From a virus: DNA of 64,000 nucleotides. Positions 42,001 to 53,400 of this stretch are shown piece after piece. Both the position numbers and the translations under genes were made by a program. The notes below the pieces were generated by a model. It saw nothing but the letters and a program-made list of their open reading frames with translations, searched no databases and was not told the origin of the DNA. The stretch lies in IMG/VR virus record IMGVR_UViG_3300044970_001619, positions 1 to 64,000 of that record; one strand, written 5' to 3'. Positions within the stretch are counted from its first letter, which is position 1; every line of letters begins with the position of its first letter.

Positions 42001-43704
42001 TCAAGAAAACCTTTGCGTTACTGCAAGAGACAATCTTTTATCGGCAATTTCCTTTCCCCACTTTTTACAGAAGTGTAAGTATAACTGCTCTGTTCTTTTA
42101 TCTTTCTCTTCTTTAGTTTCGTGCTCTAAAGTTCTATGAGAAAAATGAAGAAGATAAGACTGATGATTAAACTTTGTTTCAAATCCAAGTTGTTCTGCTC
42201 TTAGTCCATAATCAATATCTTCACCACCACCCTTTCCAAACTCTTCATCCAATAAACCAACCTTTGAACTGACTTCATAAGGAACATAAAAACAATAGAA
42301 TGCTTTGATTAAGTTTGGTGCCACGTTCTGTAGTTGAGATGTAATTTGAGAAGCAATTTGATTTAATGATTCTTCTTTACCAATAAATTCTTCAAGTTCC
42401 ATTTCCCCCTTTATCCAATCACCCTGCAAGTGTTGATTGCATAAAGGAATAGAAACTGAATTTAAATCTCCTAAATTTTGATTCCAGTTTTTTGTAAAGA
42501 TAATATCATTATTCAATCCGATAAAATCGGCACCATCCATAATTGCTTGCTTAAGAATAAAGTTCATATTCTCGGCAAATGATTTTGATGAAGAATTTGA
42601 AACCACTGTAACATTATCATAGTCTTTTGAAAATGTTTTGTCATTATCAATTAAGAAAAACTTATCTTGTTTTCCGAAAATACTATTTCTAAAGAATGTA
42701 TCTAAAGCATAATGAGTGTATTTTTCAGAAGACTGCATTGTCGTCATACAATAATATCTTGGTCTTTGCTGAGTTGAACCTTGAAGACCTTGAATAAGTT
42801 TTTCCCAACCAACTGCAATCTTTTTCCAATCATAAGTTTCTTTGGTGATTTGTGAAAGTTCTTTTGTCGCAGCATAAAATGTTTGAGGTTCCTTATCAAA
42901 AAACTCAAAGCATCTTGAAAGTTCTTGTGCGAACTCATTAATAAACTTTGGAGATGGTTCCCAACCAACTTGGGTATTTTTTCCAGTCATTGGAATATAC
43001 TTACCACGATTGAATGAGACCTCTCTCAGTGCCCCTATATCACTCGTGATGGGGTAGCAACCACAAACCATTGCTTCTGCCATAGACACGCAGAAGGTCT
43101 CTTCCCAGACATTAGGATGCACGAAGAATGCAGCATCTTGTATGTGTGGAAGAAGTTGTTCTCGGTCAATGCAAGGAGAATATTCTACTCCAGGAAGAGA
43201 CTTAAGTTCTTCAATTGCTTCTAAGTGTTCTGGTATTTTAAAATGCTGTTCGTATTGTTCCCCATAAAGATTATGAGAAGAAAATACTTTTAATTTTGCA
43301 TCTGGATGATTTTTAATGACTTGTTTCCAGATTTTTGGAAGTGGTGTGATGCCCTTATGTGGTCCAGAAAAGAAAATTGCCGTCTTTGATTTTGGTGTTT
43401 TGAGATGAAAAATATCCGCAACACCATTTGGAATAACTACAATCTTTTCTGCGGGTGCTCTGTTGTATTTAATGTATTGCTCTGCTTCCCAGTTTGATAC
43501 ACAGACAATCAAGTCAATCTGCGATACAAGTTCTGGAAGTCTTAAAAGTTGTGGTTGGTCACAATTATCGTGTGCCCAGAGTATTTTATATTGCTTATTT
43601 GATTGTGCTAAGACTTCTATGCTTCTTGAAACTTCAACATTATTTGGAAATGAATAATATTGATTGAGATAATAAAAAGAACTTTCAGTTGCTCCAGATT
43701 TCAT
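42001..43704 (-). CDS. Two-domain glycosyltransferase (GT4-like plus GT2-like)
   Basis: 567 aa. N-terminal GT-B part: KILWAHDNCDQPQL, VVIPNGVADIFHL, and FCVSMAEAMVCGCYPITSDIGALREV (about 205-230), the donor-binding E-x7-E region of GT4. C-terminal GT-A part (about 320-560): FAENMNFILKQAIMDGADFIGLNNDIIF with a DxD-like motif, and GKGGGEDIDYGLRAEQLGF. It likely adds two sugars in sequence to a glycan on a fibre or surface acceptor. Confidence 0.82.
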   Translation of the reverse strand: MKSGATESSFYYLNQYYSFPNNVEVSRSIEVLAQSNKQYKILWAHDNCDQPQLLRLPELVSQIDLIVCVSNWEAEQYIKYNRAPAEKIVVIPNGVADIFHLKTPKSKTAIFFSGPHKGITPLPKIWKQVIKNHPDAKLKVFSSHNLYGEQYEQHFKIPEHLEAIEELKSLPGVEYSPCIDREQLLPHIQDAAFFVHPNVWEETFCVSMAEAMVCGCYPITSDIGALREVSFNRGKYIPMTGKNTQVGWEPSPKFINEFAQELSRCFEFFDKEPQTFYAATKELSQITKETYDWKKIAVGWEKLIQGLQGSTQQRPRYYCMTTMQSSEKYTHYALDTFFRNSIFGKQDKFFLIDNDKTFSKDYDNVTVVSNSSSKSFAENMNFILKQAIMDGADFIGLNNDIIFTKNWNQNLGDLNSVSIPLCNQHLQGDWIKGEMELEEFIGKEESLNQIASQITSQLQNVAPNLIKAFYCFYVPYEVSSKVGLLDEEFGKGGGEDIDYGLRAEQLGFETKFNHQSYLLHFSHRTLEHETKEEKDKRTEQLYLHFCKKWGKEIADKRLSLAVTQRFS

Positions 43705-43729
43705 ATCAAAATGATGTAGGTGATTTTAT

Positions 43730-45541
43730 TTAGTTTGAGTTCGAAAGTGTTGCTGAATTGCTTCTTGCTGTTGGTAAATTATTTGCCGCATTACCCACCG
43801 TTTCATTAGAAAAATCAAGTCTTGATATTGTATTAACAAGAGAGAAAGAACCAGAATATCCCCCACCAAAATAACCATAAAAAGCACTTGAAGTTGCAGT
43901 TAAAGAAAATCTTTGTGTTGGTAAATTTTTTGTAGGAAGACTTATCGTTTCATTTGAAAAATCAAGTCTTGTGATTGTATTAATATTAAACCCACCACCA
44001 AAGTAACCATAAGAATTACTTGATGCTGCTGCTAAAGAATTTATTGCTGATGGTAAATTTTTACCAGGATCACTTACAGTTTCATTAGAAAACTCTAATC
44101 TTGTAATTGTGTTGATATTTGGGAATCCACCACCAAAGTAACCATAAGAACTACTTGAGGTTGCTGTTAAACTACGTCTTATTGATGGTAAATTTTTACC
44201 AGGATCACTTACAGTTTCATTAGAAAACTCTAGTCTTGTGATTGTAGAGATATTACCACCAGAAGTTTCACCACCACCAAAATAACCATAAGAACTACTT
44301 GAAACTGATGTTAAATAACCTCGTGCTGTTGGTAAATTTTTACCAGGATTGCTAATGGTTTCATTAGAAAAATCAAGTCTTGTAATTGTACAGATATAGG
44401 GTATATATCCACCACCAAAGTACCCATAATAATTGCTTGCCACTGCTGCAGATAAAGACACTTGCCCTGGTAAATTTTTACCAGGATCACTTACAGTTTC
44501 ATTAGAAAACTCTAGTCTTGTGATTGTATTGATGTATGGTGATCCTCCACCACCAAAATACCCATAAGTCTTTGAACCACGATAGATTGATTGACCTCCA
44601 GAAAGTGCTGCCAAAGATGCCCTTCCTGTTGAAAAATTATTTCCAGGATTACTTACATTTTCGGTTGAAAAATCAAGTCTTGTAATTGTAGAAATTGCAC
44701 CAGGAGTATAACCACCACCAAAGTAACCATAAGAACTACTTTTGGTTGCTACTGATCTTTCTCTTGATCCTGGTAAATTTTTTCCTGGATCACTTACGGT
44801 TTCATTAGAGAAATCAAGTCTTGTGATTGTGCAAATTATAGGAGGTGCAAATCCACCACCAAAGTATCCATAAGAATTGCTTGAGGTTTCTGCCAGAGTT
44901 TGTCTGGATGTTGGTAAATTTCTTCCAGGATCACTTATAGTTTCACTTGAAAAATCAAGTCTTGATATTACACACAATCTAATACTAAGATCAAATCCAC
45001 CACCGAAATAACCATAAGAACTACTTGAGGTTGCTGCTAGATTATTTCTTATTGCTGGTAAATTTTTTCCAGGAAGACTTATAGTTTCACTGGAAAAGTC
45101 AAGTCTTGTGATTGTACAAAGATATGCAGTTATTCCCGATCCACCTCCTCCAAAATAACCATAAGAACTACTTGAGGTTGCTGCTATATTAATATTTGCT
45201 ACTGGTAAATTTTTTCCTGGATCACTTATAGTCTCATTAGATAAATCAAGTCTTGTGATTGTAGATATAACTATTCCTGGAAAATTATATCCACCACCAA
45301 AGTATCCATAAGAACTACTTGAGACTGCTGCTAAATTACCTCTTGACGAAGGTAAATTTTTTCCAGGAAGACTTATAGTTTCACTGGAAAAGTCAAGTCT
45401 TGTGATTGTATTCATATAAGGAAATGGCCCACCACCACCAAAATACCCATAAATCGCACTTTCTCCCCAATACTTAAAAGTATTTTCAGAAACATTTTTT
45501 ACTTGAAGTTCTTTTGCTTCTTTTAGAGAAAATACTGGCAT
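43730..45541 (-). CDS. YGYFGGG-repeat protein B, probable tandem beta-propeller fibre
   Basis: 603 aa, 12 highly regular repeats (YGYFGGG..., TITRLDFSSETIS.PGKNLP...LAATSSSS). A linker with GGQSIYRGSKTYGYFGGG near residue 315 separates six from six. Repeats are nearer to each other than in protein A, so recent expansion is likely. The sulfotransferase gene follows at its start (overlap of one base). Confidence 0.8.
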   Translation of the reverse strand: MPVFSLKEAKELQVKNVSENTFKYWGESAIYGYFGGGGPFPYMNTITRLDFSSETISLPGKNLPSSRGNLAAVSSSSYGYFGGGYNFPGIVISTITRLDLSNETISDPGKNLPVANINIAATSSSSYGYFGGGGSGITAYLCTITRLDFSSETISLPGKNLPAIRNNLAATSSSSYGYFGGGFDLSIRLCVISRLDFSSETISDPGRNLPTSRQTLAETSSNSYGYFGGGFAPPIICTITRLDFSNETVSDPGKNLPGSRERSVATKSSSYGYFGGGYTPGAISTITRLDFSTENVSNPGNNFSTGRASLAALSGGQSIYRGSKTYGYFGGGGSPYINTITRLEFSNETVSDPGKNLPGQVSLSAAVASNYYGYFGGGYIPYICTITRLDFSNETISNPGKNLPTARGYLTSVSSSSYGYFGGGETSGGNISTITRLEFSNETVSDPGKNLPSIRRSLTATSSSSYGYFGGGFPNINTITRLEFSNETVSDPGKNLPSAINSLAAASSNSYGYFGGGFNINTITRLDFSNETISLPTKNLPTQRFSLTATSSAFYGYFGGGYSGSFSLVNTISRLDFSNETVGNAANNLPTARSNSATLSNSN

Positions 45542-46368
45542 TATAAACCAAAAATAGAATATCTTTGAGTCCCCTTTTTCCAGAACTCCATATGCTTATA
45601 TTTATTGATTACATAGTCACTTAAAAACTTTGAATTGTCACGATGTATTTTTTCTACTTTGCTTCTTACAGTATGCATATTCTCTAACTTATAAACATCG
45701 TCATTCTCATCAAACTTTGGTTTTACATTCTCAAAAGTATGAGTAAATCTTGGAAGTTGTAAGAAGTCATAAATTCGGTTCAGTTCTTGTTGTGGATTTT
45801 GAACTAAATCATCATACTCAACCAATAACAAATACTTATCATTACCTTTACGAAATGCTTCAGCAAGTGCGTGATGAGATTGTCCGATAATACCTTGGGG
45901 GGACATTAAATAGTCAGCACGATTATCATTACTAATTTCCAACTTGTTTGCTATAAGTCCTTCATCAATGAATGAAGTTGTTTTGGAATGATAAATGAGA
46001 TTTAAAAATGAAGATATAATATCAGGAATACTTCTTACAGGACAAATAATCTTTGGTTCTGATGTAATATAATCTTGAATATGTTGTATTTGATTCACCC
46101 AACCTCTTGATTTATCTACAATAATATTCTGTGATGTATTAAAATAATAGTTGGGAGCAATAGAAGACAAGACCTTATGAGCACACTCTGGTTTTGGATG
46201 TGCTTTATATTGTTCGGATTTATATAAAAGATACTCTTCCGTATAATGTATCGTATCCAGAAGTGGTGAGTTTGTAGATGCGTGTATCTCTGGATTTTGA
46301 TTGAGTAGTGCTGTTAATAAAGTTGAACCTGAACGTGGAAGTCCAGACATAAAATAAAAAGTTTTCAT
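45541..46368 (-). CDS. Sulfotransferase
   Basis: 275 aa. MSGLPRSGSTLLTALLNQNPEI (residues about 7-28) is the PAPS-binding 5'-phosphosulfate loop, and ICPVRSIPDIISSFL (about 108-122) the 3'-phosphate-binding region. It would transfer sulfate from PAPS to a sugar or a tyrosine. It lies exactly between two Tyr-rich repeat proteins, so they or their glycans are plausible acceptors. Confidence 0.85.
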   Translation of the reverse strand: MKTFYFMSGLPRSGSTLLTALLNQNPEIHASTNSPLLDTIHYTEEYLLYKSEQYKAHPKPECAHKVLSSIAPNYYFNTSQNIIVDKSRGWVNQIQHIQDYITSEPKIICPVRSIPDIISSFLNLIYHSKTTSFIDEGLIANKLEISNDNRADYLMSPQGIIGQSHHALAEAFRKGNDKYLLLVEYDDLVQNPQQELNRIYDFLQLPRFTHTFENVKPKFDENDDVYKLENMHTVRSKVEKIHRDNSKFLSDYVINKYKHMEFWKKGTQRYSIFGL

Positions 46369-46371
46369 AAA

Positions 46372-48225
46372 TTAGTTTGAGTTTGAAACTGTTGCTGAAT
46401 CTGCTCTTACCGTTGGTAAATTTTTTCCTGGATCACTTGTGGTTTCATTCGAAAAATCAAGTCTTGTGATTGTACAAATATAAGGAGGTATAAAACCACC
46501 ACCAAAGTAACCATAAAAAGCACTAGAGGTTGCTGCTAAATTTGATCTTACTGTTGGCAAATTCTTTCCTGGATCACTAACAGTTTCATTAAAAAAATCA
46601 ATTCTCGTTATAGTGTTATAAAATACAAGTGGAGGAGCATATCCACCACCAAAATAACCATAAGAACTACTTGAGGTTGCTGCTAAACTAAATTTTGCAA
46701 CTGATAAATTCTTTCCTGGATCACTTGTGGTTTCATTCGAAAAATCAAGTCTACTAATAGTATTAATTGCAGTACCAGTGCTTCCACCACCAAAATAACC
46801 ATAAGAACTACTTGAGGTTGCTGCCAATCTTTCTCTTGATCCTGGTAAATTTTTTCCTGGATCAATTATAGTTTCATTCGAAAAATCAAGTCTTGTAATT
46901 GTGTTAATTATAGTAGGTGTAGAACCACCACCAAAGTAACCATAAGAACTACTTGAGGTTGCTGCCAAATATGCTCTTGATGTTGGCAAATTTCTTCCAG
47001 GATTACTTACATTTTCTGTCGAAAAATCAAGTCTTGAAATTGTATTAATAAAAGGAGGTGCAAATCCACCACCAAAGTAACCATAATAATTACTTGATGT
47101 TGTTGCTAAATACCCTCTTAATGTTGGTAAATTTTTTCCAGGAAAACTTACAGTTTCATTAGAAAAATCAAGTCTTATGATCGTATTTATTACAAAAGGT
47201 GTGAGACCACCACCAAAATATCCATAAGTCTTAGAACCCCTAAATATCTTCCTTGGACCATCAAATGTTCCTATGTCTCTGCTTTGTGATCCTGGAGATA
47301 GTGTTATGTTTGAAATTACTGGTGTTATATTTTCTGTAGAATAATCTAATCGACATAATAGAGTTCGTGAATAAAGAAAACCATAACTTATTGAAGAATT
47401 GCCATCAGCATCAAATGCTAAACCTTCAGGTAGATTTTTTCCAGGATCACTTATAGTTTCACTTGAAAAATCAAGTCTTGTGATTGTACTTAGATTAGGT
47501 AGTGTGGGGGTGTATCCACCACCAAAGTAACCATAAGAATTGTTTGAAACTGCTCCTAATTTAGTTGTTGCTGTTGATAAATTTTTTCCGGGGTTATTTA
47601 TTGTTTCACTTGAAAAATCAAGTCTAAATATGGCGGAAGTGGAATTAGCAGAACCAGCAAAATAACCGTAGTTTTGATTTTTGCAGGATGTTTTTGTCCG
47701 TGTAATTCCTCCAGGTAAATTTTTTCCAGGAAGACTTATATTTTCACTAGAAAAATCAAATCTTAAAACAGTACTAAATGTAGGAAATAACCCAGGAAAA
47801 ACATAAGTTTGCCCTCCAACAAAATATCCATAGGAATCATTTTCTGTTGAACCCATTGATGTTGCTTGTGAAGTTGGTGGTAAATTTTTACCAGGAAGAC
47901 TGACTGTTCTGGATGAAAAATCAAATCTTTGTACTGCATATGTTATAAAAGATGAAGAAGTTGCTGTACCTCCTACAAAGTAACCATAATTAGAATTTGA
48001 TGTTGTTCCCATATCTCTAGTATTTGAAAGACTAGAACTAACGCTATAGACTGTTGAAGTAGAATAATCATGCGCTGCAATAGTACTATCAAAATTGACA
48101 GAGTAACCTCCACCATAATACCCATAATCTGATGAATATTCAGGCCAACTCGCAAAATTATTATTAGTTACATTTTGGTATTGTTTAATATAAACCTTAC
48201 GAAGACTGAAGACCCCAGTTGCCAT
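46372..48225 (-). CDS. YGYFGGG-repeat protein C, probable tandem beta-propeller fibre
   Basis: 617 aa, 12 repeats; the first six are more divergent (YGYYGGG, YGYFVGG, YGYFAGS, YGFLYSR) and the last six very regular. Linker FDGPRKIFRGSKTYGYFGGG near residue 325. Begins MATGVFSLRKVYIKQYQN, a possible attachment segment. Confidence 0.8.
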   Translation of the reverse strand: MATGVFSLRKVYIKQYQNVTNNNFASWPEYSSDYGYYGGGYSVNFDSTIAAHDYSTSTVYSVSSSLSNTRDMGTTSNSNYGYFVGGTATSSSFITYAVQRFDFSSRTVSLPGKNLPPTSQATSMGSTENDSYGYFVGGQTYVFPGLFPTFSTVLRFDFSSENISLPGKNLPGGITRTKTSCKNQNYGYFAGSANSTSAIFRLDFSSETINNPGKNLSTATTKLGAVSNNSYGYFGGGYTPTLPNLSTITRLDFSSETISDPGKNLPEGLAFDADGNSSISYGFLYSRTLLCRLDYSTENITPVISNITLSPGSQSRDIGTFDGPRKIFRGSKTYGYFGGGLTPFVINTIIRLDFSNETVSFPGKNLPTLRGYLATTSSNYYGYFGGGFAPPFINTISRLDFSTENVSNPGRNLPTSRAYLAATSSSSYGYFGGGSTPTIINTITRLDFSNETIIDPGKNLPGSRERLAATSSSSYGYFGGGSTGTAINTISRLDFSNETTSDPGKNLSVAKFSLAATSSSSYGYFGGGYAPPLVFYNTITRIDFFNETVSDPGKNLPTVRSNLAATSSAFYGYFGGGFIPPYICTITRLDFSNETTSDPGKNLPTVRADSATVSNSN

Positions 48226-48229
48226 TTAA

Positions 48230-48889
48230 TTATCCTTCTTGATAAACGTGAGAACCAACGTGTGCTAATCTAATATTAGTATTTAACCAAGCATCATACC
48301 CAACACTTCTTGCTCTTTCAAAGAATGAAAAGTCTTCTGGTAAATATCTCATTTCTTTCTTGAGTTCCAAAAAGTAATGATAAGAATTATGATATTCTTT
48401 TTCTGTTGGTGGAGTTGAACTATTATCTGTTGGTGGATAATACTTCAACTCTTCTCCATATCTTTTTACAATATCTTCAAATACTTTTCTTTTAATTAGA
48501 GAAAATCCAAATCCAATATTTTCAATCTTTACCAGTTCACCTTCAACAACTTCTGGTTTTGTAATATTATAATTATATCTCAATGGAATTCCTTTCATAG
48601 GATAAGCACCACATACAATATCTTTATCTTGTCTTAAGAGATTGAAAACATCTTCTGGTGTAAATCCAATATCAGCATCAATAAACAGAATTCTTTCATA
48701 TTCTGTATTGTTCATAAAGAAATTAACAATTCTTGAACGTGCTTGAGTAATCAAACTATCATTTGCAGTTGTCAATAATCCGTGGTCTAATCCAGCAGTT
48801 CTTAATTCCTTTCCAAGATTAAATAGTCCCTTTGCTGTCTTATCACTTACTAATCCACCATAACAAGGCATCGCAATCAAGATAGACAT
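48230..48889 (-). CDS. GT2-like glycosyltransferase
   Basis: 219 aa. MSILIAMPCYGGLVSDKTAKGL, then ARSRIVNFFMNN and ERILFIDADIGFTPEDVF (about 66-83) with the DAD metal/donor motif, and IVCGAYPMKG. A family common in cyanophages. Transfers a sugar to an unknown acceptor in the fibre island. Confidence 0.8.
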   Translation of the reverse strand: MSILIAMPCYGGLVSDKTAKGLFNLGKELRTAGLDHGLLTTANDSLITQARSRIVNFFMNNTEYERILFIDADIGFTPEDVFNLLRQDKDIVCGAYPMKGIPLRYNYNITKPEVVEGELVKIENIGFGFSLIKRKVFEDIVKRYGEELKYYPPTDNSSTPPTEKEYHNSYHYFLELKKEMRYLPEDFSFFERARSVGYDAWLNTNIRLAHVGSHVYQEG

Positions 48890-48922
48890 AATTTCTCCAT
48901 TTTATATTATTATACTATATAT

Positions 48923-50449
48923 TTACGATGTTATTTGTTTTGCAGCAACACAGGCAGAGAGTGAGTTAATTGTAGAACCAACGGCAACAATCGTATCATT
49001 TATTGCAAGATATTTTGGTTTATCAAGTATTTCAACAACACTGTTTTTAGGTATAGTCATATTATATGTCAAGTATCCAAGTCGTACTCCGGTAGATACA
49101 ACAGAACCTGCAGTTCCTCCACGATAGATAGAAACAGATGCATCAACATCAATATTCAAATTATAATTACAAAGACGAATAGATTGAACAACTGAAGGAT
49201 AAGTTATTGAACGATAAACTTCTGCACCAGTTGTACTTGCTACTGTTGAACCAACACCAACAAAGTTTGTATCAGTTTTTGTGGAATAAACGGTAAATAC
49301 ATCCAAACCACCATCAATTCCTGTTGCAGTTGAACCAGTTCCAGAAAGTGCTTGGAATCTTAGGTGGTCATTCGGTGAAGCAATCATTGGTTGATTAATA
49401 AGTTCCACAGAACCTTGATAAGGAACTATAAGTCTTTGCGTAATCGGAACTGCTCTCCAAGTAGTTCCAGAAACATAAAAATCTTGTCTTGCAGTTAAAT
49501 ATAATTCATTTGAATATGTATTGGTGACGTGAATTGATTCAATTACATATTCTCTACTTGCTGTTGATGGGAATGAAAGACCAATTCCAAAAGAAGTTCC
49601 AGCAACTCCAGGACCAGTAAAAATGTCGTTATTTTGTGCAGTATTTATACCAACTCCAGAAATAGCAGAGATGTAAACAGAAGTTGTAATTCCAGTGTCA
49701 AAAGTTCCAGAACCACCTCCACCACCTGCAGCACTAGAACCTTGAGTTCCCTGAAGACCTTGAGTACCTGTTCCTGTGGTTCCTTGTGTACCTTGTGTAC
49801 CTTGTGTGCCTGTTCCTGTGGTTCCTTGTGTACCTTGTGTACCTGTTCCTGTGGTTCCTTGTGTGCCTTGAGTTCCCTGAGTACCTTGTGTTCCTTGTGT
49901 GCCTTGAGTTCCCTGAGTACCTTGAGTGCCCTGTGTTCCTTGTGTTCCTTGTGTTCCCTGAGTACCTTGAGTACCTGTACCTGTTGTTCCTTGAAGTCCC
50001 TGAAGACCTTGAGTACCTTGAGTTCCCTGAGTTCCCTGAGTACCTTGTGTTCCCTGAGTACCTTGAGTTCCCTGAGTACCCTGAAGACCTTGAAGACCTT
50101 GAGTTCCCTGTGTGCCCTGTGTACCTTGAGTACCTTGAGTTCCCTGAGTACCTTGTGTTCCCTGAGTACCTTGAGTGCCTTGAGTGCCTTGAGTACCTTG
50201 AAGTCCCTGAAGACCTTGAGTACCTGTACCTGTTGTTCCCTGAGTACCTTGTCTTCCTTGAGTTCCCTGAGTTCCTTGAAGTCCCTGAAGACCTTGAAGT
50301 GCTGCTGTTGAAATTGGAGTCCAACTAACTCCAGCACCAGTAGAAATAAGAACCGAACTTGCAGACCCTACTTGATTATTAAAATCATAAAGACCACCAT
50401 CAAGTTTAAAATTCCCATAAACTCTAGTGCCAGACTTAAGTTTTGCCAT
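48923..50449 (-). CDS. Collagen-like fibre protein (508 aa)
   Basis: N-terminal 50 residues (MAKLKSGTRVYGNFKLDGGLYDF) form an attachment segment. About residues 52-238 are uninterrupted G-x-y triplets, mostly GTQ, with GLQ, GTT, GTG and one GRQ, expected to form a collagen triple helix. About 260-508 is a beta-rich tip (VGVGSTVASTTGAEVYRSITY). Trimeric tail fibre by analogy. No Pro or Lys occurs in the triplets, but Thr is abundant. Confidence 0.85.
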   Translation of the reverse strand: MAKLKSGTRVYGNFKLDGGLYDFNNQVGSASSVLISTGAGVSWTPISTAALQGLQGLQGTQGTQGRQGTQGTTGTGTQGLQGLQGTQGTQGTQGTQGTQGTQGTQGTQGTQGTQGTQGLQGLQGTQGTQGTQGTQGTQGTQGTQGTQGLQGLQGTTGTGTQGTQGTQGTQGTQGTQGTQGTQGTQGTQGTQGTQGTQGTTGTGTQGTQGTTGTGTQGTQGTQGTTGTGTQGLQGTQGSSAAGGGGGSGTFDTGITTSVYISAISGVGINTAQNNDIFTGPGVAGTSFGIGLSFPSTASREYVIESIHVTNTYSNELYLTARQDFYVSGTTWRAVPITQRLIVPYQGSVELINQPMIASPNDHLRFQALSGTGSTATGIDGGLDVFTVYSTKTDTNFVGVGSTVASTTGAEVYRSITYPSVVQSIRLCNYNLNIDVDASVSIYRGGTAGSVVSTGVRLGYLTYNMTIPKNSVVEILDKPKYLAINDTIVAVGSTINSLSACVAAKQITS

Positions 50450-50452
50450 TTT

Positions 50453-53400
50453 TTATGCTTGTGCCTCCGTCCAAGAAATTCTTGCAGTTACATTAACATC
50501 ACCAGTGGCGGCAATATTAGTTACAGTAATCGTTAATGTATCAGGACCGTCTGGGAATATTCCACTATTTGAAGTGGTGCCACCTCCACCAAGAATACAA
50601 TTACCCAAGTCCCTTACAGTACTTAAATCAAGTGTGTCAGTACCAGCAGAAAATATTCCTGCAGTAACTTCACCACCTGTTACTGTGGTAGAACCACCAC
50701 CATAATCAACAATTTGTGCCAAACTGGAATTTTGTTGTCCCGTAGCATTACCAATAGCATTCGTCCAAGTATTTGTAGTTGATGGAGTCGCATTTAAAAA
50801 TGCTTGCACAAGAATATTTGATGTATTACTACCACGAATTGAAATTCCCAGATTTCTAAGAACCAATTGCATTCTATTAATTAATTCTCTTTGTCCGAAT
50901 GCCGCAGCAATACCATTATCCACCGATGGTGCAACACGAATTGCAAGTAGTGCCCGTGTTGCACCAGGAGAAATAGTAGTAGCAGTTCTTTGACCATAAG
51001 TAAAGACCAAAGATTTATCATCATCATATCGACCATCCATAATCACACTTGTACCCCAGTGTGATATAGAAGGTCCATAAGTTGGGAATGCAAGTTCAAC
51101 GGCAACTGGGTCTGTAGCAGAGAAAGTAAATGCCTGACCCGTTGATGCCCCCATTGGGGGAATAATTACTGTTGGGTTTGCCGTTGTTGCTGCTTGACTT
51201 AACGTAATATTTCCAACACCAATTGCACTGACGTATGTTCCTTCTGGGAATCCACCAATAACTCTCTGACCTACTTGTAAATTTGTGGTGGTTGCAGTTG
51301 CCACATTAGAACCAGAGGCAACCGTAAGTGCAAGAGAAGTACTACCAGATCTTGCTCTTGTAACTCCAGTAAATGCTGTTGTACCAATACCAGCATAATT
51401 CATATACTCATAAGTATTTGCATTACGAACTACGATTGTACCGGCAGTTGGGAATCCTGCAGTACTTGCAATACCAATAGTTGTATCGGATGCTCCCACA
51501 TTGCCAGTAATTTTAGTTGTTGGTGGAAGACTTTCAGATTCATATCGTGCTGGTAAGTTTCCAGAACGCATATATGCTTCTGTATTGACATTATTATTTG
51601 GTACTTTATGGCAGTAAATTACATCGCCAGTTGGACCTCTAAATCCCCAACGAATAAATCCAGCACCATACCAAGAATAATCAATATAAAACATCTGCAT
51701 CTTGGTGAGGTCAATATTATATCCAGAAGGACCTGTACCATCACACTTATCAATATTCCAAGATGATTGTGGATATTTTGTGTCTTGTGTTTTTGAAATG
51801 ATTACAAACGATGCCGTTGCTCCTCTATATGAAGGAGAAATCGTCATAGAAGTGTCACTTGCAATATCAACAACACGATATGACTGACCACGAAGAACAA
51901 TAAAATCTCCAATGTTTAGTTGTTTTGAAAATACAGTTGGGAATGTTGCATTAGTTTGTGTTATAGTATTGCTTCCGTTTGTAACACTCACTTTTCCTGC
52001 AAGTTGATAAGTAGAACTTCTACGAACCGCAGAAAGTGTTTGCCCATCAAACTCAAAGAATATTCCATTTTGAGCATCAAAACTTCCAAGACGGTTTGAG
52101 CATCCATACCAACTTGAAACAGAACAATTATAAGTTCCAGATGCTGGTGATGCGGAAGGAGTTGATAATGCAGTATATTGGAAAGTATTGTATCCAGTAA
52201 CAGAAGTAATTGTAAAAGTTCCATTATACGCAGATTCATTTGCACCAGAAATTGTAACTTGAGTTCCTGGTGTTGCTGCCTGAATATTATGTTGTTCTTT
52301 TGTTTGAACAGTAACAGTTGTTCCAGAAGAAGTTAAACTATCAATCTGCAAACTTGGTTTTAAAATAGTACCAGAACTGACTTGAATACCTTTACCAGAT
52401 TGATAACGAAAATATCTTCTGGTTTGGCGAATTGCTTGCTCAAAGTTTCCATTTGAGTTTGATGTGAAAATAATTCCACCATCAAATGGTCTGTGCAAAA
52501 ATTGTCCTTGAGGTCTTACGAAGATTCTTCCACCAGTTGGGTTTGCTGCTGGTGCAGTAGTTGAATAATAAGTAAATGCAGTTGAACTGGTAATTGTAGC
52601 AACCACAAAAGAACCATTTGCATTTACCTGCGATGTTCCGACAACCGAAACCTCATTACCAATGGCAAGACCATGAGGAACTGTAGTTGTTACAGGAATT
52701 GCAGTTCCAGAAGTCCAAGAGAATGTTGGTGTTCCACCAATCTGAGCATTTGTATATGTGGTTCCAGAAAATATACCAGTCTTATTGGAGTCAAAAATAT
52801 TTGTAACTGTTGTTGTATTTGTTGCTCTTGCAGTATAAGTAAAGTTTGTACTACCAGCACCAACAGATTCTACAATAAAGTTTCCGTTCGCAATATTCAG
52901 ATAAGCATCTTGAACCGTAATTGCTGTTCCAATTCCAGGTGGAGCTCCACCAGAAACTACAACTGTGACTGTTCTTGAGTTAGTAGGTAATGTAATTGTG
53001 CCGATTCCAGTTATGCCAACTGAAGAAGGATAAGCAAAAGGACGATTATTAATCATCGCAAGATTTTCCCACTTTGTAATCTGACTACCATATTCAAAGT
53101 CAGTATCAATCAGTGCTTGTGGAGTTGAAACTCTAAATTTATTTACAGGGTCTGTATATGCTTCAGAAGGTGTAAACTTCTCATCATACTCATCTACGGT
53201 GATTTGAAGTTTATCAGTACTACTCATTCCAGCAGTATTATAATTTAATACGACTGTGGTTGTAGTTGTACCACCAGAAGTTGAAACAGTATAAGTATTT
53301 GCCTTTAGGTTTGAGTCAGAAAAATTATAGATTACCGTGTTCGTCGTTACATTGGTAATCAGAATTAATCGTTCTCTCGGTATGACACGAGGAATAACTA

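Noticed and set aside
49634-50337. Open frames opposite or out of frame with the 508-aa collagen-like gene
   Set aside because: Same period-9 artefact; no ribosome site or non-repetitive flanks.
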